This document shows positions 45,946 to 54,221 of a DNA stretch of 64,000 nucleotides, one piece after another (within the stretch, counting starts at the first letter, position 1; every line of letters starts with the position of its first letter). Location of the stretch: positions 434,001-498,000 of the forward strand of contig NZ_BRVO01000001.1 in NCBI RefSeq assembly GCF_027924185.1, read 5' to 3'. The notes beneath the pieces were generated by a model that saw only the letters and a program-made list of their open reading frames with translations, did no database searches and was not told the origin of the DNA. The stretch comes from Neptunitalea lumnitzerae. GTDB taxonomy: Bacteria > Bacteroidota > Bacteroidia > Flavobacteriales > Flavobacteriaceae. The position numbers and the translations under genes were made by a program.

Positions 45946-47214
45946 TTAATCTATAATAGTGCGCTTTTCTTTTCGGTTGCTAATTACAAAGAAGATCATT
46001 TGAATTATCAGTAACATGGCCATAGCCACTATTTGCATATGCACTACCTGAGCAAGGTTCTTGTGAAATACAGCTACCAAACCTACTTGTAACATCCCAA
46101 AAATAGCCGAGATAATAACTGGTACATATTTATCTAAAGACAAATAGTAGTACGCAAATATGTTAGAGATAGCAAACATAGCAGTAGCTACTGCATACTT
46201 CCATAACAAAGGTGCCATAGACAAATACTCACTACCAAATAAGATGGTAATAACTGTTTTTGGAAAAAGCACACAACCCAATACAATTACCAGAGCTATT
46301 GCTCCAATATATCCCACATATTTAAACAATACATGTGCGGTTGGTTTTCCCTCTTTTTTAAGGGCTACCACTGTTGGTAATAATAACATTACAAACATCC
46401 AGGCTACAAAGTATACAATACGCCCTATTAAAGCCAAAGAAGCATATAATCCGGCCTCGTAAGAGGCAAAGTAATGTTTTACCAATAAGATGTCACTGTT
46501 ATTAATAATAATTTGTGTAAGCTCATAAAACGCAGTAAGCAAAAAGAAGTTTCTTACCTGTTTATTTTCTGCTTTACTAATAGCAATATGTTTAGACAAA
46601 CTAATATTTTTATACTTAAAGGGAACAAGCCCTACTCCAAAAGAAATTAAGATCCCTAAAGAGATTACTACTGATGACTCTAAGCCCGATAAAAACAAAA
46701 GCGTAAAAGTAATTACCAATCTACTTAACATTTCTCCTTGGTAGGTTATAGATAAACTTTTAAACTCTTTTTTACCTTGAAATACACCTCTGTTTACACT
46801 CATTAAAAAGTATAACGGTACACCTATACCAAATACTTTAAACATTATTGCGGTAGAAGTATTAAATACTTGTTGTAACTGCGGTGCAAAAATAAAAATG
46901 GCAGCCCCCATAAACACACCAAATAAGGCTCCGTGCACATAGGTTCTTCCTATAAATCTTTTCAATGTTCCATTTTCAAAAAGTACCGAAAACTTAGCCG
47001 TTACCAATTGAAATGTCATTGCTATAAAAGACAACACTAATAAAAAAGTAATTAAAATTGCTGCATCGGCAAATTTTTCTGGCCCTAGTATTCTTCCCAT
47101 TAAAAGGTTATACAAATAGTTTCCTCCGTTAACAACTAAAACACTTAACATGAAAAGCTGTTCGCCAGAAATACGTTTTGGTAAAATTTTAGAAATAGCT
47201 TGCATGAGTTTCAA
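45946..47214 (-). CDS. polysaccharide flippase/transport protein (Wzx/PelG-like MATE-fold)
   Basis: 422 residues with about twelve hydrophobic segments and no cleavable signal; the first segments read SGEQLFMLSVLVVNGGNYLYNLLMGRILGPEKFADAAILI, the usual start of the polysaccharide-transporter family. It would move lipid-linked or nascent glycan across the inner membrane. A PelG-like partner of the GT4 is an attractive reading because a TPR/porin gene is adjacent, but sequence alone does not distinguish it from Wzx. Confidence 0.85.
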   Translation of the reverse strand: MKLMQAISKILPKRISGEQLFMLSVLVVNGGNYLYNLLMGRILGPEKFADAAILITFLLVLSFIAMTFQLVTAKFSVLFENGTLKRFIGRTYVHGALFGVFMGAAIFIFAPQLQQVFNTSTAIMFKVFGIGVPLYFLMSVNRGVFQGKKEFKSLSITYQGEMLSRLVITFTLLFLSGLESSVVISLGILISFGVGLVPFKYKNISLSKHIAISKAENKQVRNFFLLTAFYELTQIIINNSDILLVKHYFASYEAGLYASLALIGRIVYFVAWMFVMLLLPTVVALKKEGKPTAHVLFKYVGYIGAIALVIVLGCVLFPKTVITILFGSEYLSMAPLLWKYAVATAMFAISNIFAYYYLSLDKYVPVIISAIFGMLQVGLVAVFHKNLAQVVHMQIVAMAMLLIIQMIFFVISNRKEKRTIID

Positions 47215-47250
47215 TTTGGTTATTTTATTAGTATCTTCATTTTCACATTA

Positions 47251-47320
47251 CAAAGATGATAGTTACTTTTTATTTTTATGAGTTAGCTTCGGTTATTGGC
47301 AAATAACTGTAGACGAATGA
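47251..47320 (-). promoter_or_regulatory. LytTR-type direct-repeat box 3 and -7 element (flippase promoter)
   Basis: Minus strand: TCATTCGTCTACA (47308-47320) and CCAATAACCGAAG (47287-47299), 21 bp apart, 6 of 13 matching. A -7 element CATCTTTG (47251-47258, one mismatch) follows after 25 bases and points to the flippase. The box also lies 40 bases before the divergent TPR/barrel gene, so it could act on both. Confidence 0.65.
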
Positions 47321-47359
47321 AAATATATAGATGATTAATTCAAATCTAAACAGCATATA

Positions 47360-49423
47360 ATGGCCTCAAAAAAATACCTACTTATTTTTTTACTTATTTG
47401 TTTTTCATTTGGTTACTCACAAGACATGAAAGAAGGTTTCACCTATTTAGAAACCGGACAGTATGCTCAAGCAGAAACCTTTTTTAGCAACATTTTAAAA
47501 GAATACCCAGATAACAAAACTGCCAGACTATGTTATGGGCGTGCTATTGGTTTAAATGGTAAAGAAGATGCTGCTATGGTTCTTTTTACCAATTTATTAG
47601 CCGACTATCCCAACGATTTTGAAATAAAGCTTAACTATGCTGAAGCTATGCTTTGGAATAAGAACTTTACCGATGCAAAAGGCTATTACGAAGGATTAAT
47701 TGAAGAAGAATCCGAGAGTTTTCCGGCACTTTTAGGATATGCCAATACACTCTCTAACCTTAAAATATACGACCAAGCACTGGCCAATGTAAACAGAGCG
47801 TTGGAAGTTTCGCCAGGAAACCCTAATGCGTTGGTTTCAAAAAAATATATCCATTTAGGTTATGCTAACCAATATGTACAAAAACAAGATTATGAACCGG
47901 CAATTAGCTACTTAAAAACCAATTTAGAACTGTTTGAAGGTGATAGAGAAACCTTACTTAATTTAGCTAATGTATACATTATAGCCAATCAGTTAAGCAA
48001 TGCTCAAGACACTTATAAGCAATTGGCTACCAACCAAAAAGACAGTATAACCGCTTTAAACGGTTTATCGTTGGTATCTCACTTGGGTCATAAGGAAAAG
48101 AAAGCACTTACCATAAGCAAACAAGCAAGAACCAAGGCTACTAAAGTAGCCGATACGCTATTAAAAAATCAAACCGAAGAACGCTACGTACAAGCCCTTA
48201 TCTGGAATAAGCAATTTAAAGATGCCAAAAGCACCATTGATTCTTTAATAGAGGTACACCCTAACGAGAACTGGGTGCTAGCGCTACGTGCTACCTTAAA
48301 CATCTATAAAAGTAATTTTAAGGAAAGTCTGGTAGATTATAGAGCTATTTTAGAAAACGATTCTACCTCTTTTGACGGAAACTTAGGGAAAGCAAATGTT
48401 TTAAAAGCCTTAGGCTTAAATAACGATGCCTACACAGCGGCATTTAAAACTCTAGATTTTTATGACAACCAAAAGGATGCGGTTAACTTTATTAACAACC
48501 TAGGAAAAAACTTTACACCCTATGCAGACACCAAAGCTAGTTATAGCTTTGATAACGGAGACAACCAAGCCTATGCTATACAAACACATATAGAGGTGCC
48601 TTTCTCTCTAAAATTTAAGCTTATGGGGCAATATGGGTACCGCACAACCGAAAATAAAATAACAGGCAACAAAGCCAATGGGCAAAACGCTCTTATAGGT
48701 GCGGGGTATCAAATTGCGCCAAGAATATTAGCTGAGGGTATGTTTGGGGTTACTTCTACAGATACCTACACCCGTTTTGTAACCGATCTGGTATTTAAAA
48801 TGAAACCTCTAAAGCTACAAGTGCTAGATGTAGGATACAAAAGAGAGTTACAAAGTTTTAATGCAGATCTTTTACAAAGAGAAATTATACAAAACCACTA
48901 TTACCTAAACCATAACATAAGCACCAACTTTAATTTAGGATGGTTTACACAATATTACTATACCTCACAAAACGACGATAATAGCAGACATTTAATATTC
49001 ACCTCTTTGTATTATAATTTATTAAGCAGACCCTCACTAAAAACAGGGTTAAACTACCAATACATTACCTTTAAAAATCAGGTACCTAGTATATACTTTA
49101 GTCCAGAGAAATTTAATGCTGCCGAGGTTTTTGTAAACCTTATTAAAGATGAAGCTATTAGTAAACAAAACGAGTTTTATTATGAGCTTACTGCAGCTGC
49201 AGGCTATCAGTTTATAGAAGACGATCCTAAACAAGGAACCTACAGATTACAAGGTAAGTTTGGTTATGTACTATCTAACAGATTACTAGCAAACGTTTAT
49301 GGCATTCACAGTAATATAGCCTCTGCTACCGCAGCAGGTTTTACGTATACCGAGTTCGGTTTACGAGTAAAATGGTACCTTACCAAACAACCTCTATATA
49401 CAAAAAAGAAAGAGCAGAATTAA
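47360..49423 (+). CDS. TPR protein with C-terminal outer-membrane beta-barrel (YaiO/BcsC/PelB-like exporter)
   Basis: 687 residues. Signal peptide (FGYSQ), then about ten TPR-like repeats to residue ~380 (for example YLETGQYAQAETFFSNILKEYP), then a beta-barrel of ~290 residues beginning near YADTKASYSFDNGDNQAYAI and ending in the outer-membrane type strand FGLRVKWYL. This TPR-plus-barrel plan is that of exopolysaccharide export porins. A perfect hairpin terminator overlaps its stop codon. Confidence 0.85.
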   Translation: MASKKYLLIFLLICFSFGYSQDMKEGFTYLETGQYAQAETFFSNILKEYPDNKTARLCYGRAIGLNGKEDAAMVLFTNLLADYPNDFEIKLNYAEAMLWNKNFTDAKGYYEGLIEEESESFPALLGYANTLSNLKIYDQALANVNRALEVSPGNPNALVSKKYIHLGYANQYVQKQDYEPAISYLKTNLELFEGDRETLLNLANVYIIANQLSNAQDTYKQLATNQKDSITALNGLSLVSHLGHKEKKALTISKQARTKATKVADTLLKNQTEERYVQALIWNKQFKDAKSTIDSLIEVHPNENWVLALRATLNIYKSNFKESLVDYRAILENDSTSFDGNLGKANVLKALGLNNDAYTAAFKTLDFYDNQKDAVNFINNLGKNFTPYADTKASYSFDNGDNQAYAIQTHIEVPFSLKFKLMGQYGYRTTENKITGNKANGQNALIGAGYQIAPRILAEGMFGVTSTDTYTRFVTDLVFKMKPLKLQVLDVGYKRELQSFNADLLQREIIQNHYYLNHNISTNFNLGWFTQYYYTSQNDDNSRHLIFTSLYYNLLSRPSLKTGLNYQYITFKNQVPSIYFSPEKFNAAEVFVNLIKDEAISKQNEFYYELTAAAGYQFIEDDPKQGTYRLQGKFGYVLSNRLLANVYGIHSNIASATAAGFTYTEFGLRVKWYLTKQPLYTKKKEQN

Positions 49424-49435
49424 ATTCTGCTCTTT
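49409..49435 (+). terminator. terminator overlapping the end of the TPR/barrel gene
   Basis: A 12-bp perfect stem AAAGAGCAGAAT/ATTCTGCTCTTT with a 3-base loop; the loop is the stop codon TAA itself. Followed by ACTAAC, so the T-run is only the stem's own three T. It separates the gene from the repeat array. Confidence 0.7.
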
Positions 49436-49727
49436 ACTAACTAAACTACAATTCAAATTATGAGGGTAAAACTTAGGAATTTTTTCCTCAAAAAAAATAC
49501 TAACTAAAAATTCTTTTTCTTCTTGTTTAAAGGAAGAAGAAGGAGGCCCTTCACCCCTCCTTCTCTTCCACAAATAACCAATAAACTTGCTATGAAAAAA
49601 TTTATTACTACTCTCTTAAATTAGTCGAAAACAGAGCTTTAAACTTACACCTTTGATTTTTCCTATTTTTTAAGGAGAAGGAGAATTTGTGCATCCCCTT
49701 CCTCTTAAATAACCAACTAAATTTGCT

Positions 49728-50302
49728 ATGAAAAATCTACTACTCTATTTTCTGTTTCTTTCGAAGTTTTCTCTTGAATAATTGAAAATAAGGGAGCCGG
49801 AGTATGACTCCCTTATACCAAAATAATAACCAACTAAACTCAATATGAAAACTCTTTTATATTTTTAATATTCATTACAAGTATCATCTGCATTTTTGAA
49901 GAGAAAGGAGATGAAGTACACCTCCTTCCATCAAAATAACCAACTAAACTTGCTATGAAAAATCTACTACTCTATTTGTTGTTTTAAAGAGTTGCTGTTT
50001 ACTAGGTTAAAAAAGTAAGGGAGCCGGAGTATGACCCCCTTACAACAAAATAATAACCAACTAAACTTGCTATGAAAAACTCTTCTATATTTTTAATATT
50101 CACTACAAGTACCATCTGGATTTTTGAAGAGAAAGGAGATGAAGTACACCTCCTTCCATCAAAATAACCAACTAAACTTGCTATGAAAAATCTACTACTC
50201 TATTTGTTGTTTTAAAGAGTTGCTGTTTACTAGGTTAAAAAAGTAAGGGAGCCGGAGTATGACTCCCTTACAACAAAATAATAACCAACTAAACTTGCTA
50301 TG
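49728..50302 (+). repeat. 228-bp two-unit higher-order tandem repeat inside the array
   Basis: Units alternate between type A (hairpin GTAAGGGAG/CTCCCTTAC, loop CCGGAGTATGA) and type B (hairpin AAGGAG/CTCCTT, loop ATGAAGTACAC). A-B pairs recur at 227-228 bp (ATGs 49728, 49955, 50183 and 49845, 50072, 50300). The copies at 49955-50182 and 50183-50300 are almost identical, so duplication is recent. Confidence 0.8.
50072..50167 (+). CDS. longest micro-ORF of the array (31 residues), coding status doubtful
   Basis: ATG at 50072, stop at 50165; peptide starts MKNSSIFLIFTTSTIWIF and runs through the type B hairpin. The sister unit at 49845 has one base fewer after the ATG, which puts it out of frame after six codons, so the peptide is not conserved between near-identical copies. 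Listed so that it is not mistaken for a proven gene. Confidence 0.2.
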   Translation: MKNSSIFLIFTTSTIWIFEEKGDEVHLLPSK

Positions 50303-50555
50303 AAAAACTCTTCTATTTCTTTTGTTATGAATAAAAGTAAGCCGCTTTTTTTTGAAGAGGAATGGAGATGAGAAGCATCTCCTTTCCTCAACATAAACCA
50401 ACTAAACTTGCTTATAAAAAAAAACTAAACTACTCTTACTCTTCTATATTTTTAAACCTGAACTCAAAGAACGTTTTGGGTATTGAGCAGGAGGAGTTTC
50501 CTCCTGCCTATAAATAATAACCAACTAAATAGCTTTTGAAAAAAACCAATCACTG

Positions 50556-53015
50556 CTATTTTACCATGAACGTGCCAGTGTATTCGGCATTTGTATCGTC
50601 TTTTATAATGTACTTGTACATTCCTCTTTTTAAGTGGTTAGCCTTGTAGGTAACCTCTTTGTTAAATACTTGCTTAATTGTTTGTACATCTACTGTTCTA
50701 CCTAACATATCTACTACTTGAATATCAACTGATGCTGCTTGATTTACCAATCTTATCGTAGTACTACCCTTAAAAGGATTCGGATAATTAATTACTGATG
50801 GAACCTCTTCTACCGCAACTTCTTCTAACGCTAAGGCTACATTGTTTCCAAAAGCAACACTTTCAATACTCATATCATATGGTACATACGTGGTATAATT
50901 ACCATTTATAGAGAATACTAATGTTTTTACATCGGTTATGTTAGCACTGTTTCCATTACCATCTACAAAATCGGTAAAAGCTATACCATAATCTGTAGCA
51001 CTGGTAGTTGCAGGTATGGTGTATCTGTATCTATCATTCCAATCTGTTAAGCCTTCTTGCATTAAGATAACTTCAACAGGTGTGCTAGTTGTCATTGTAA
51101 ATTGTATAGCGCTATAACCGCTTACATCTAAAGTTTGATCTCCTGGTAAGGTATGTCTAAACACATTCACCGTACCCATAGCCATACCACTTACCGTAGG
51201 TTCTCTTTCAATCTCATGAATTTGCGGATTGTAAGTTAACATTGGTGCTGCTATATCAAAGTAATCTAATGTAGCATTGTCACTCAAATAATCTACTCCC
51301 CATGGCCCATCTGCTAAGTATAAAGCATCTTGTTGCGTACACTCATTTACTGCTAATGAAAATCCTATATCAAATAAGGTTCCAGTAGTTATACTTACAC
51401 TATCATACCAATTACCGGTTAAAGCTACCGACTGTGTTACTTGATAACTATCTGCTAATTCTGTATCAGCAATGTTACCTGTAAAACTCATAGCTGTAGA
51501 TGCCGACTTATTAATAATATTTAAGTTTACCACTCCGTTTGCATAGAACCCAGATCTTACAAATACCGTTGGTACTCTATCGGTAACAGTAGTTCCGTTT
51601 AAAGGTTTCTCTGCAGTAAATGTATCTATTACATGGTTTGCTATAGAAAACACCTGCGAAAAAGATGATCCCCAAATCTGAAAGTTAAAATAATCTCCTG
51701 CAGGGTACTGATCTATGTTCCAGTAGCTATGAATTTCATTAGCTGATTGTCCTAATTTTACAGAAAAGCTCAACGTATACTCTACTTCGCCACCCGCTCT
51801 TAAGATCTTGGCACTAATTAATTCATATCCTCTAACCATTACCGTTCTAACATCTTCTAAACTACTGCTGTTTAATCTGTCACAAATCATTTTGGTATGG
51901 TCGTACACATTACCTGTAGATTCTGTTGCTAACACAGCAGAAACTCTATCTGCACCGCTATACATATCTAAAGAGAATACATCTACTGCATTTGTAATTC
52001 CTAATAAATCTGTTGGCGAAGAAACATACGCTGTTTCAGTACCATACATACCGGTACCTGGTAAATAATCTACAATAGATACATTGAACGGATTAGCAGC
52101 TGTATTAGAAGTCTTATAACTACTTGCTTTATCTTTATTAAAAATGGTTTGCGCACTCTTTTTATTAGCTGCATTAGCAAACTTGGTTCTGTTAAAATTT
52201 CTTTTAGCTACTAACGAAGCTAAATCTCCGTTACTTTCTAACCCACCATCATTAGCGGAAGTAATGTTGGCTGCGCTACTAACATCTGCATAGTTGGCAG
52301 TTCTCATAGCCGTGTAAGGGTTTGCTGTTACATAGAACAACGCATCGTTAAAGTCATTATCACAAGAACCATAATCACGTCTAATATCTTCAAAACCTAA
52401 AATAACTCTTTGGTTGGTAGGGTCATTCAATAATACGTTGTGGTATCTTAAATTAGGATCTGCTTCTGGATTAAAGTTAGGATTAGAGTATAACTGCCAG
52501 TGCCCTTGTGTAACACTACCATTCCATCCGTTAGCTAACAACACCCACCCGATACCAGTACCTGCCGGAAAATCGCCAAGTTTTACTTTATCTCCAGGAC
52601 TCAAGCCGCCACCTGAACCTACATTTGATACATTTGGAAAAATAATGGTAATATCTTCTGGCTGAGGACCTGATGTTGGAGGGTTATTAACATCATATGT
52701 ATAAAAACCTAAAACATTCTTATAACCAGCCCCCTCATTAACATAAGTTACAAACACCTCAGCAAACGCATCTATAATGATATCTGTATCATAACCCGAT
52801 GATATATAATGTGGATTATAATCTGGCACCGGATACCCTTCTGGTAAAGATCTACTTACCAAATTTTGAGTATCTTGTGAAACAATATCTCCAGGGTTTT
52901 CTAAATATAAAGGAGTTCCATCTGCCGTATAATTCCCCAAAAAATTGTAATTCTGAGCTTGTAATGTACATATTGACATTACCGCTATAGCTACTATTGT
53001 GTAAAATTTCTTCAT
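50556..53015 (-). CDS. T9SS-secreted DUF4114 surface protein
   Basis: 819 residues. Signal peptide (CTLQAQ); a DUF4114-type region (about residues 150-235) ending in ILGFEDIRRDYGSCDNDFNDALFYV, a probable calcium-binding, adhesin-associated domain; a long middle part with a LruC-like repeat region (about 330-560) and a galactose-binding-like module (about 590-740, YSAIQFTMTTSTPVEVILMQ); and a T9SS type A C-terminal sorting domain (last ~75 residues: VINYPNPFKGSTTIRL, then RGMYKYIIKDD). It is probably exported and anchored or released at the surface, where it may bind the exopolysaccharide. Promoter with LytTR-type box 4. Confidence 0.85.
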   Translation of the reverse strand: MKKFYTIVAIAVMSICTLQAQNYNFLGNYTADGTPLYLENPGDIVSQDTQNLVSRSLPEGYPVPDYNPHYISSGYDTDIIIDAFAEVFVTYVNEGAGYKNVLGFYTYDVNNPPTSGPQPEDITIIFPNVSNVGSGGGLSPGDKVKLGDFPAGTGIGWVLLANGWNGSVTQGHWQLYSNPNFNPEADPNLRYHNVLLNDPTNQRVILGFEDIRRDYGSCDNDFNDALFYVTANPYTAMRTANYADVSSAANITSANDGGLESNGDLASLVAKRNFNRTKFANAANKKSAQTIFNKDKASSYKTSNTAANPFNVSIVDYLPGTGMYGTETAYVSSPTDLLGITNAVDVFSLDMYSGADRVSAVLATESTGNVYDHTKMICDRLNSSSLEDVRTVMVRGYELISAKILRAGGEVEYTLSFSVKLGQSANEIHSYWNIDQYPAGDYFNFQIWGSSFSQVFSIANHVIDTFTAEKPLNGTTVTDRVPTVFVRSGFYANGVVNLNIINKSASTAMSFTGNIADTELADSYQVTQSVALTGNWYDSVSITTGTLFDIGFSLAVNECTQQDALYLADGPWGVDYLSDNATLDYFDIAAPMLTYNPQIHEIEREPTVSGMAMGTVNVFRHTLPGDQTLDVSGYSAIQFTMTTSTPVEVILMQEGLTDWNDRYRYTIPATTSATDYGIAFTDFVDGNGNSANITDVKTLVFSINGNYTTYVPYDMSIESVAFGNNVALALEEVAVEEVPSVINYPNPFKGSTTIRLVNQAASVDIQVVDMLGRTVDVQTIKQVFNKEVTYKANHLKRGMYKYIIKDDTNAEYTGTFMVK

Positions 53016-53044
53016 GATTCCTTTGTTAGAGTTTTAATACACTT

Positions 53045-53114
53045 CAAAAGTATCACGAAGTCAGGGGGTTTCGTGTCAAATTTCGATGGGCGCCTATTTA
53101 CTGTAGACGAATGG
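53045..53114 (-). promoter_or_regulatory. LytTR-type direct-repeat box 4 and -7 element (T9SS protein promoter)
   Basis: Minus strand: CCATTCGTCTACA (53102-53114) and GCGCCCATCGAAA (53081-53093), 21 bp apart, 6 of 13 matching. A perfect -7 element TACTTTTG (53045-53052) follows the shared CGAAATTT end after 25 bases. Between them is an inverted repeat CACGAA/TTCGTG (53054-53059, 53070-53075) that other boxes lack. The box lies in the 120-base gap between the LytTR gene and the T9SS gene. Confidence 0.7.
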
Positions 53115-53135
53115 AAACAACCACGGGATATACAT

Positions 53136-53885
53136 TTATAACAAGTTTAAACGTTTCATTAATTCAGGCCTGTTAGATCTACTTACAGGTATCACATCTT
53201 TTTTAATAAGCACGCTATTATCCTCAATATCAATGATTTTATGAATGTTAATAATATACGATCTGTGTACTTTTAAAAAAGTATGAGCAGGTAATTTATC
53301 CTCTATTTTCTTTAAGGTAGAATGTACCGTGTAGTTTTTATCTTCGGTTTTAATCTGAATATAGTCACCCTTAGCTTCAATAAGGTAAATACTAGGCATA
53401 TCTATCTTAATAAGTCTCCTGTCTATATTTATATACAGGTCGGTAGCCGAGTCTTCAGATGTTTTCTCCTTAGCAGGAGCATCTGCTTTAGGCTTAGCAG
53501 TAGCAACTGGTGCAGGTGCACCTTCCTTTTCTATCTGAAACACCTTAGCCTTTTGTATTGCCTTTTCAAATCTAGGCAAAGCAATAGGTTTCACTAAATA
53601 ATCCACTATGCAATCATATTCAAAAGCTTCAATGGCAAAATTAGCATCAGAAGTTGTTAATATAATTCTAGGGGGGTTTTTTATAGTTTGGATAAAATCA
53701 AACCCAGTAAAATCGGGCATATGAATATCCAAAAATATAAGATCAACCTCGTTCTGATTTAAATATTTAATAGCCTGAATAGCATTGGGAAAATCTCCCA
53801 TAACATTCAATTCAGTAACTTTTGTACATAATTGTAATAGGATGGCTCTGGCGGTTGCCTCGTCATCAATAATAATACAATTCAT
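53136..53885 (-). CDS. LytTR-family response regulator
   Basis: 249 residues. Receiver domain (about 1-120) with acidic pocket DDE, phospho-acceptor Asp in FLDIHMP (about D53), Thr in ILTTSD and Lys in VDYLVKPI. A flexible Ala/Pro/Lys-rich linker (about 119-146) leads to a LytTR DNA-binding domain (about 150-249: LIEAKGDYIQIKT, FLKVHRSYIIN). LytTR proteins bind 9-bp direct repeats one or two turns apart, matching the 21-bp-period boxes found at five promoters, including that of its own operon. Last gene of the signalling operon. Confidence 0.93.
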   Translation of the reverse strand: MNCIIIDDEATARAILLQLCTKVTELNVMGDFPNAIQAIKYLNQNEVDLIFLDIHMPDFTGFDFIQTIKNPPRIILTTSDANFAIEAFEYDCIVDYLVKPIALPRFEKAIQKAKVFQIEKEGAPAPVATAKPKADAPAKEKTSEDSATDLYINIDRRLIKIDMPSIYLIEAKGDYIQIKTEDKNYTVHSTLKKIEDKLPAHTFLKVHRSYIINIHKIIDIEDNSVLIKKDVIPVSRSNRPELMKRLNLL

Positions 53886-53900
53886 ACAACAAATATAGTT

Positions 53901-54218
53901 TTAAAGTTCTTTTAAAAAGTCAGTCATTACTTGTAAAACCTCTTGAAACTCCTTTTGCAATGCGGTTTCCCCCATTTTTAAGTTGTTTTCATAGGTGTCT
54001 GCAAGTGTATAACTTTTTTCTAACCCTAAAATACTAATTTTATGTTTAATTTTATGTACAATTTCTGCTGCATCTGAAAAATTTTTTTCTGCTACAGCTT
54101 TAAAGTAAATTTCTTTCTCTTCCGGAAACTCTGCTTTTAAGATTTTAAGCAACTGTTGTTCAAAGTCTTTATCGCCTCCTGAAAGACTATGAATGTAGCT
54201 AAAATTTGGTAGTTCCAT
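53901..54218 (-). CDS. Hpt-domain phosphotransfer protein
   Basis: 105 residues, all-helical. The Hpt motif AEIVHKIKHKISILGLEKS carries the probable phospho-His (H55) with Lys three residues later, as in H-x-x-K-G-S-S type motifs. It would pass phosphate between a receiver protein and the final response regulator. It lies 3 bases from the kinase gene and 15 bases before the LytTR gene, a natural place in a multi-step relay. Confidence 0.88.
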   Translation of the reverse strand: MELPNFSYIHSLSGGDKDFEQQLLKILKAEFPEEKEIYFKAVAEKNFSDAAEIVHKIKHKISILGLEKSYTLADTYENNLKMGETALQKEFQEVLQVMTDFLKEL

Positions 54219-54221
54219 AAC

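Larger units (their letters stand above)
49436..50555 (+). repeat. array of about nine hairpin/micro-ORF repeat units
   Basis: This gene-free stretch is a degenerate tandem array. Each unit of ~110-136 bases has a leader CCAACTAAACTTGCTATG (or a close variant), a short A/T-rich stretch, and a purine-left/pyrimidine-right hairpin. ATGs of units lie at 49461, 49592, 49728, 49845, 49955, 50072, 50183 and 50300; a ninth unit (near 50412) has lost the ATG, and a tenth leader at 50515 is cut off by the end of the converging gene. Hairpins: 49532-49569, 49672-49706, 49788-49816, 49905-49927, 50015-50043, 50133-50155, 50243-50271, 50357-50389, 50487-50507. Possible micro-peptides are 7-31 residues, most unlike each other in frame. 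Not CRISPR: units carry hairpins and do not have equal spacers. Confidence 0.8.

Noticed and set aside
50195-50401. 68-residue minus-strand ORF across the repeat array
   Set aside because: It reads antisense through hairpins and repeat leaders, with low-complexity composition and no start context; a by-product of the repeats.
49436-50555. CRISPR-like array
   Set aside because: Repeats are imperfect, contain their own hairpins and translation-start-like leaders, units vary from ~110 to 136 bases, and alternating units are duplicates rather than unique spacers; no cas gene is near.
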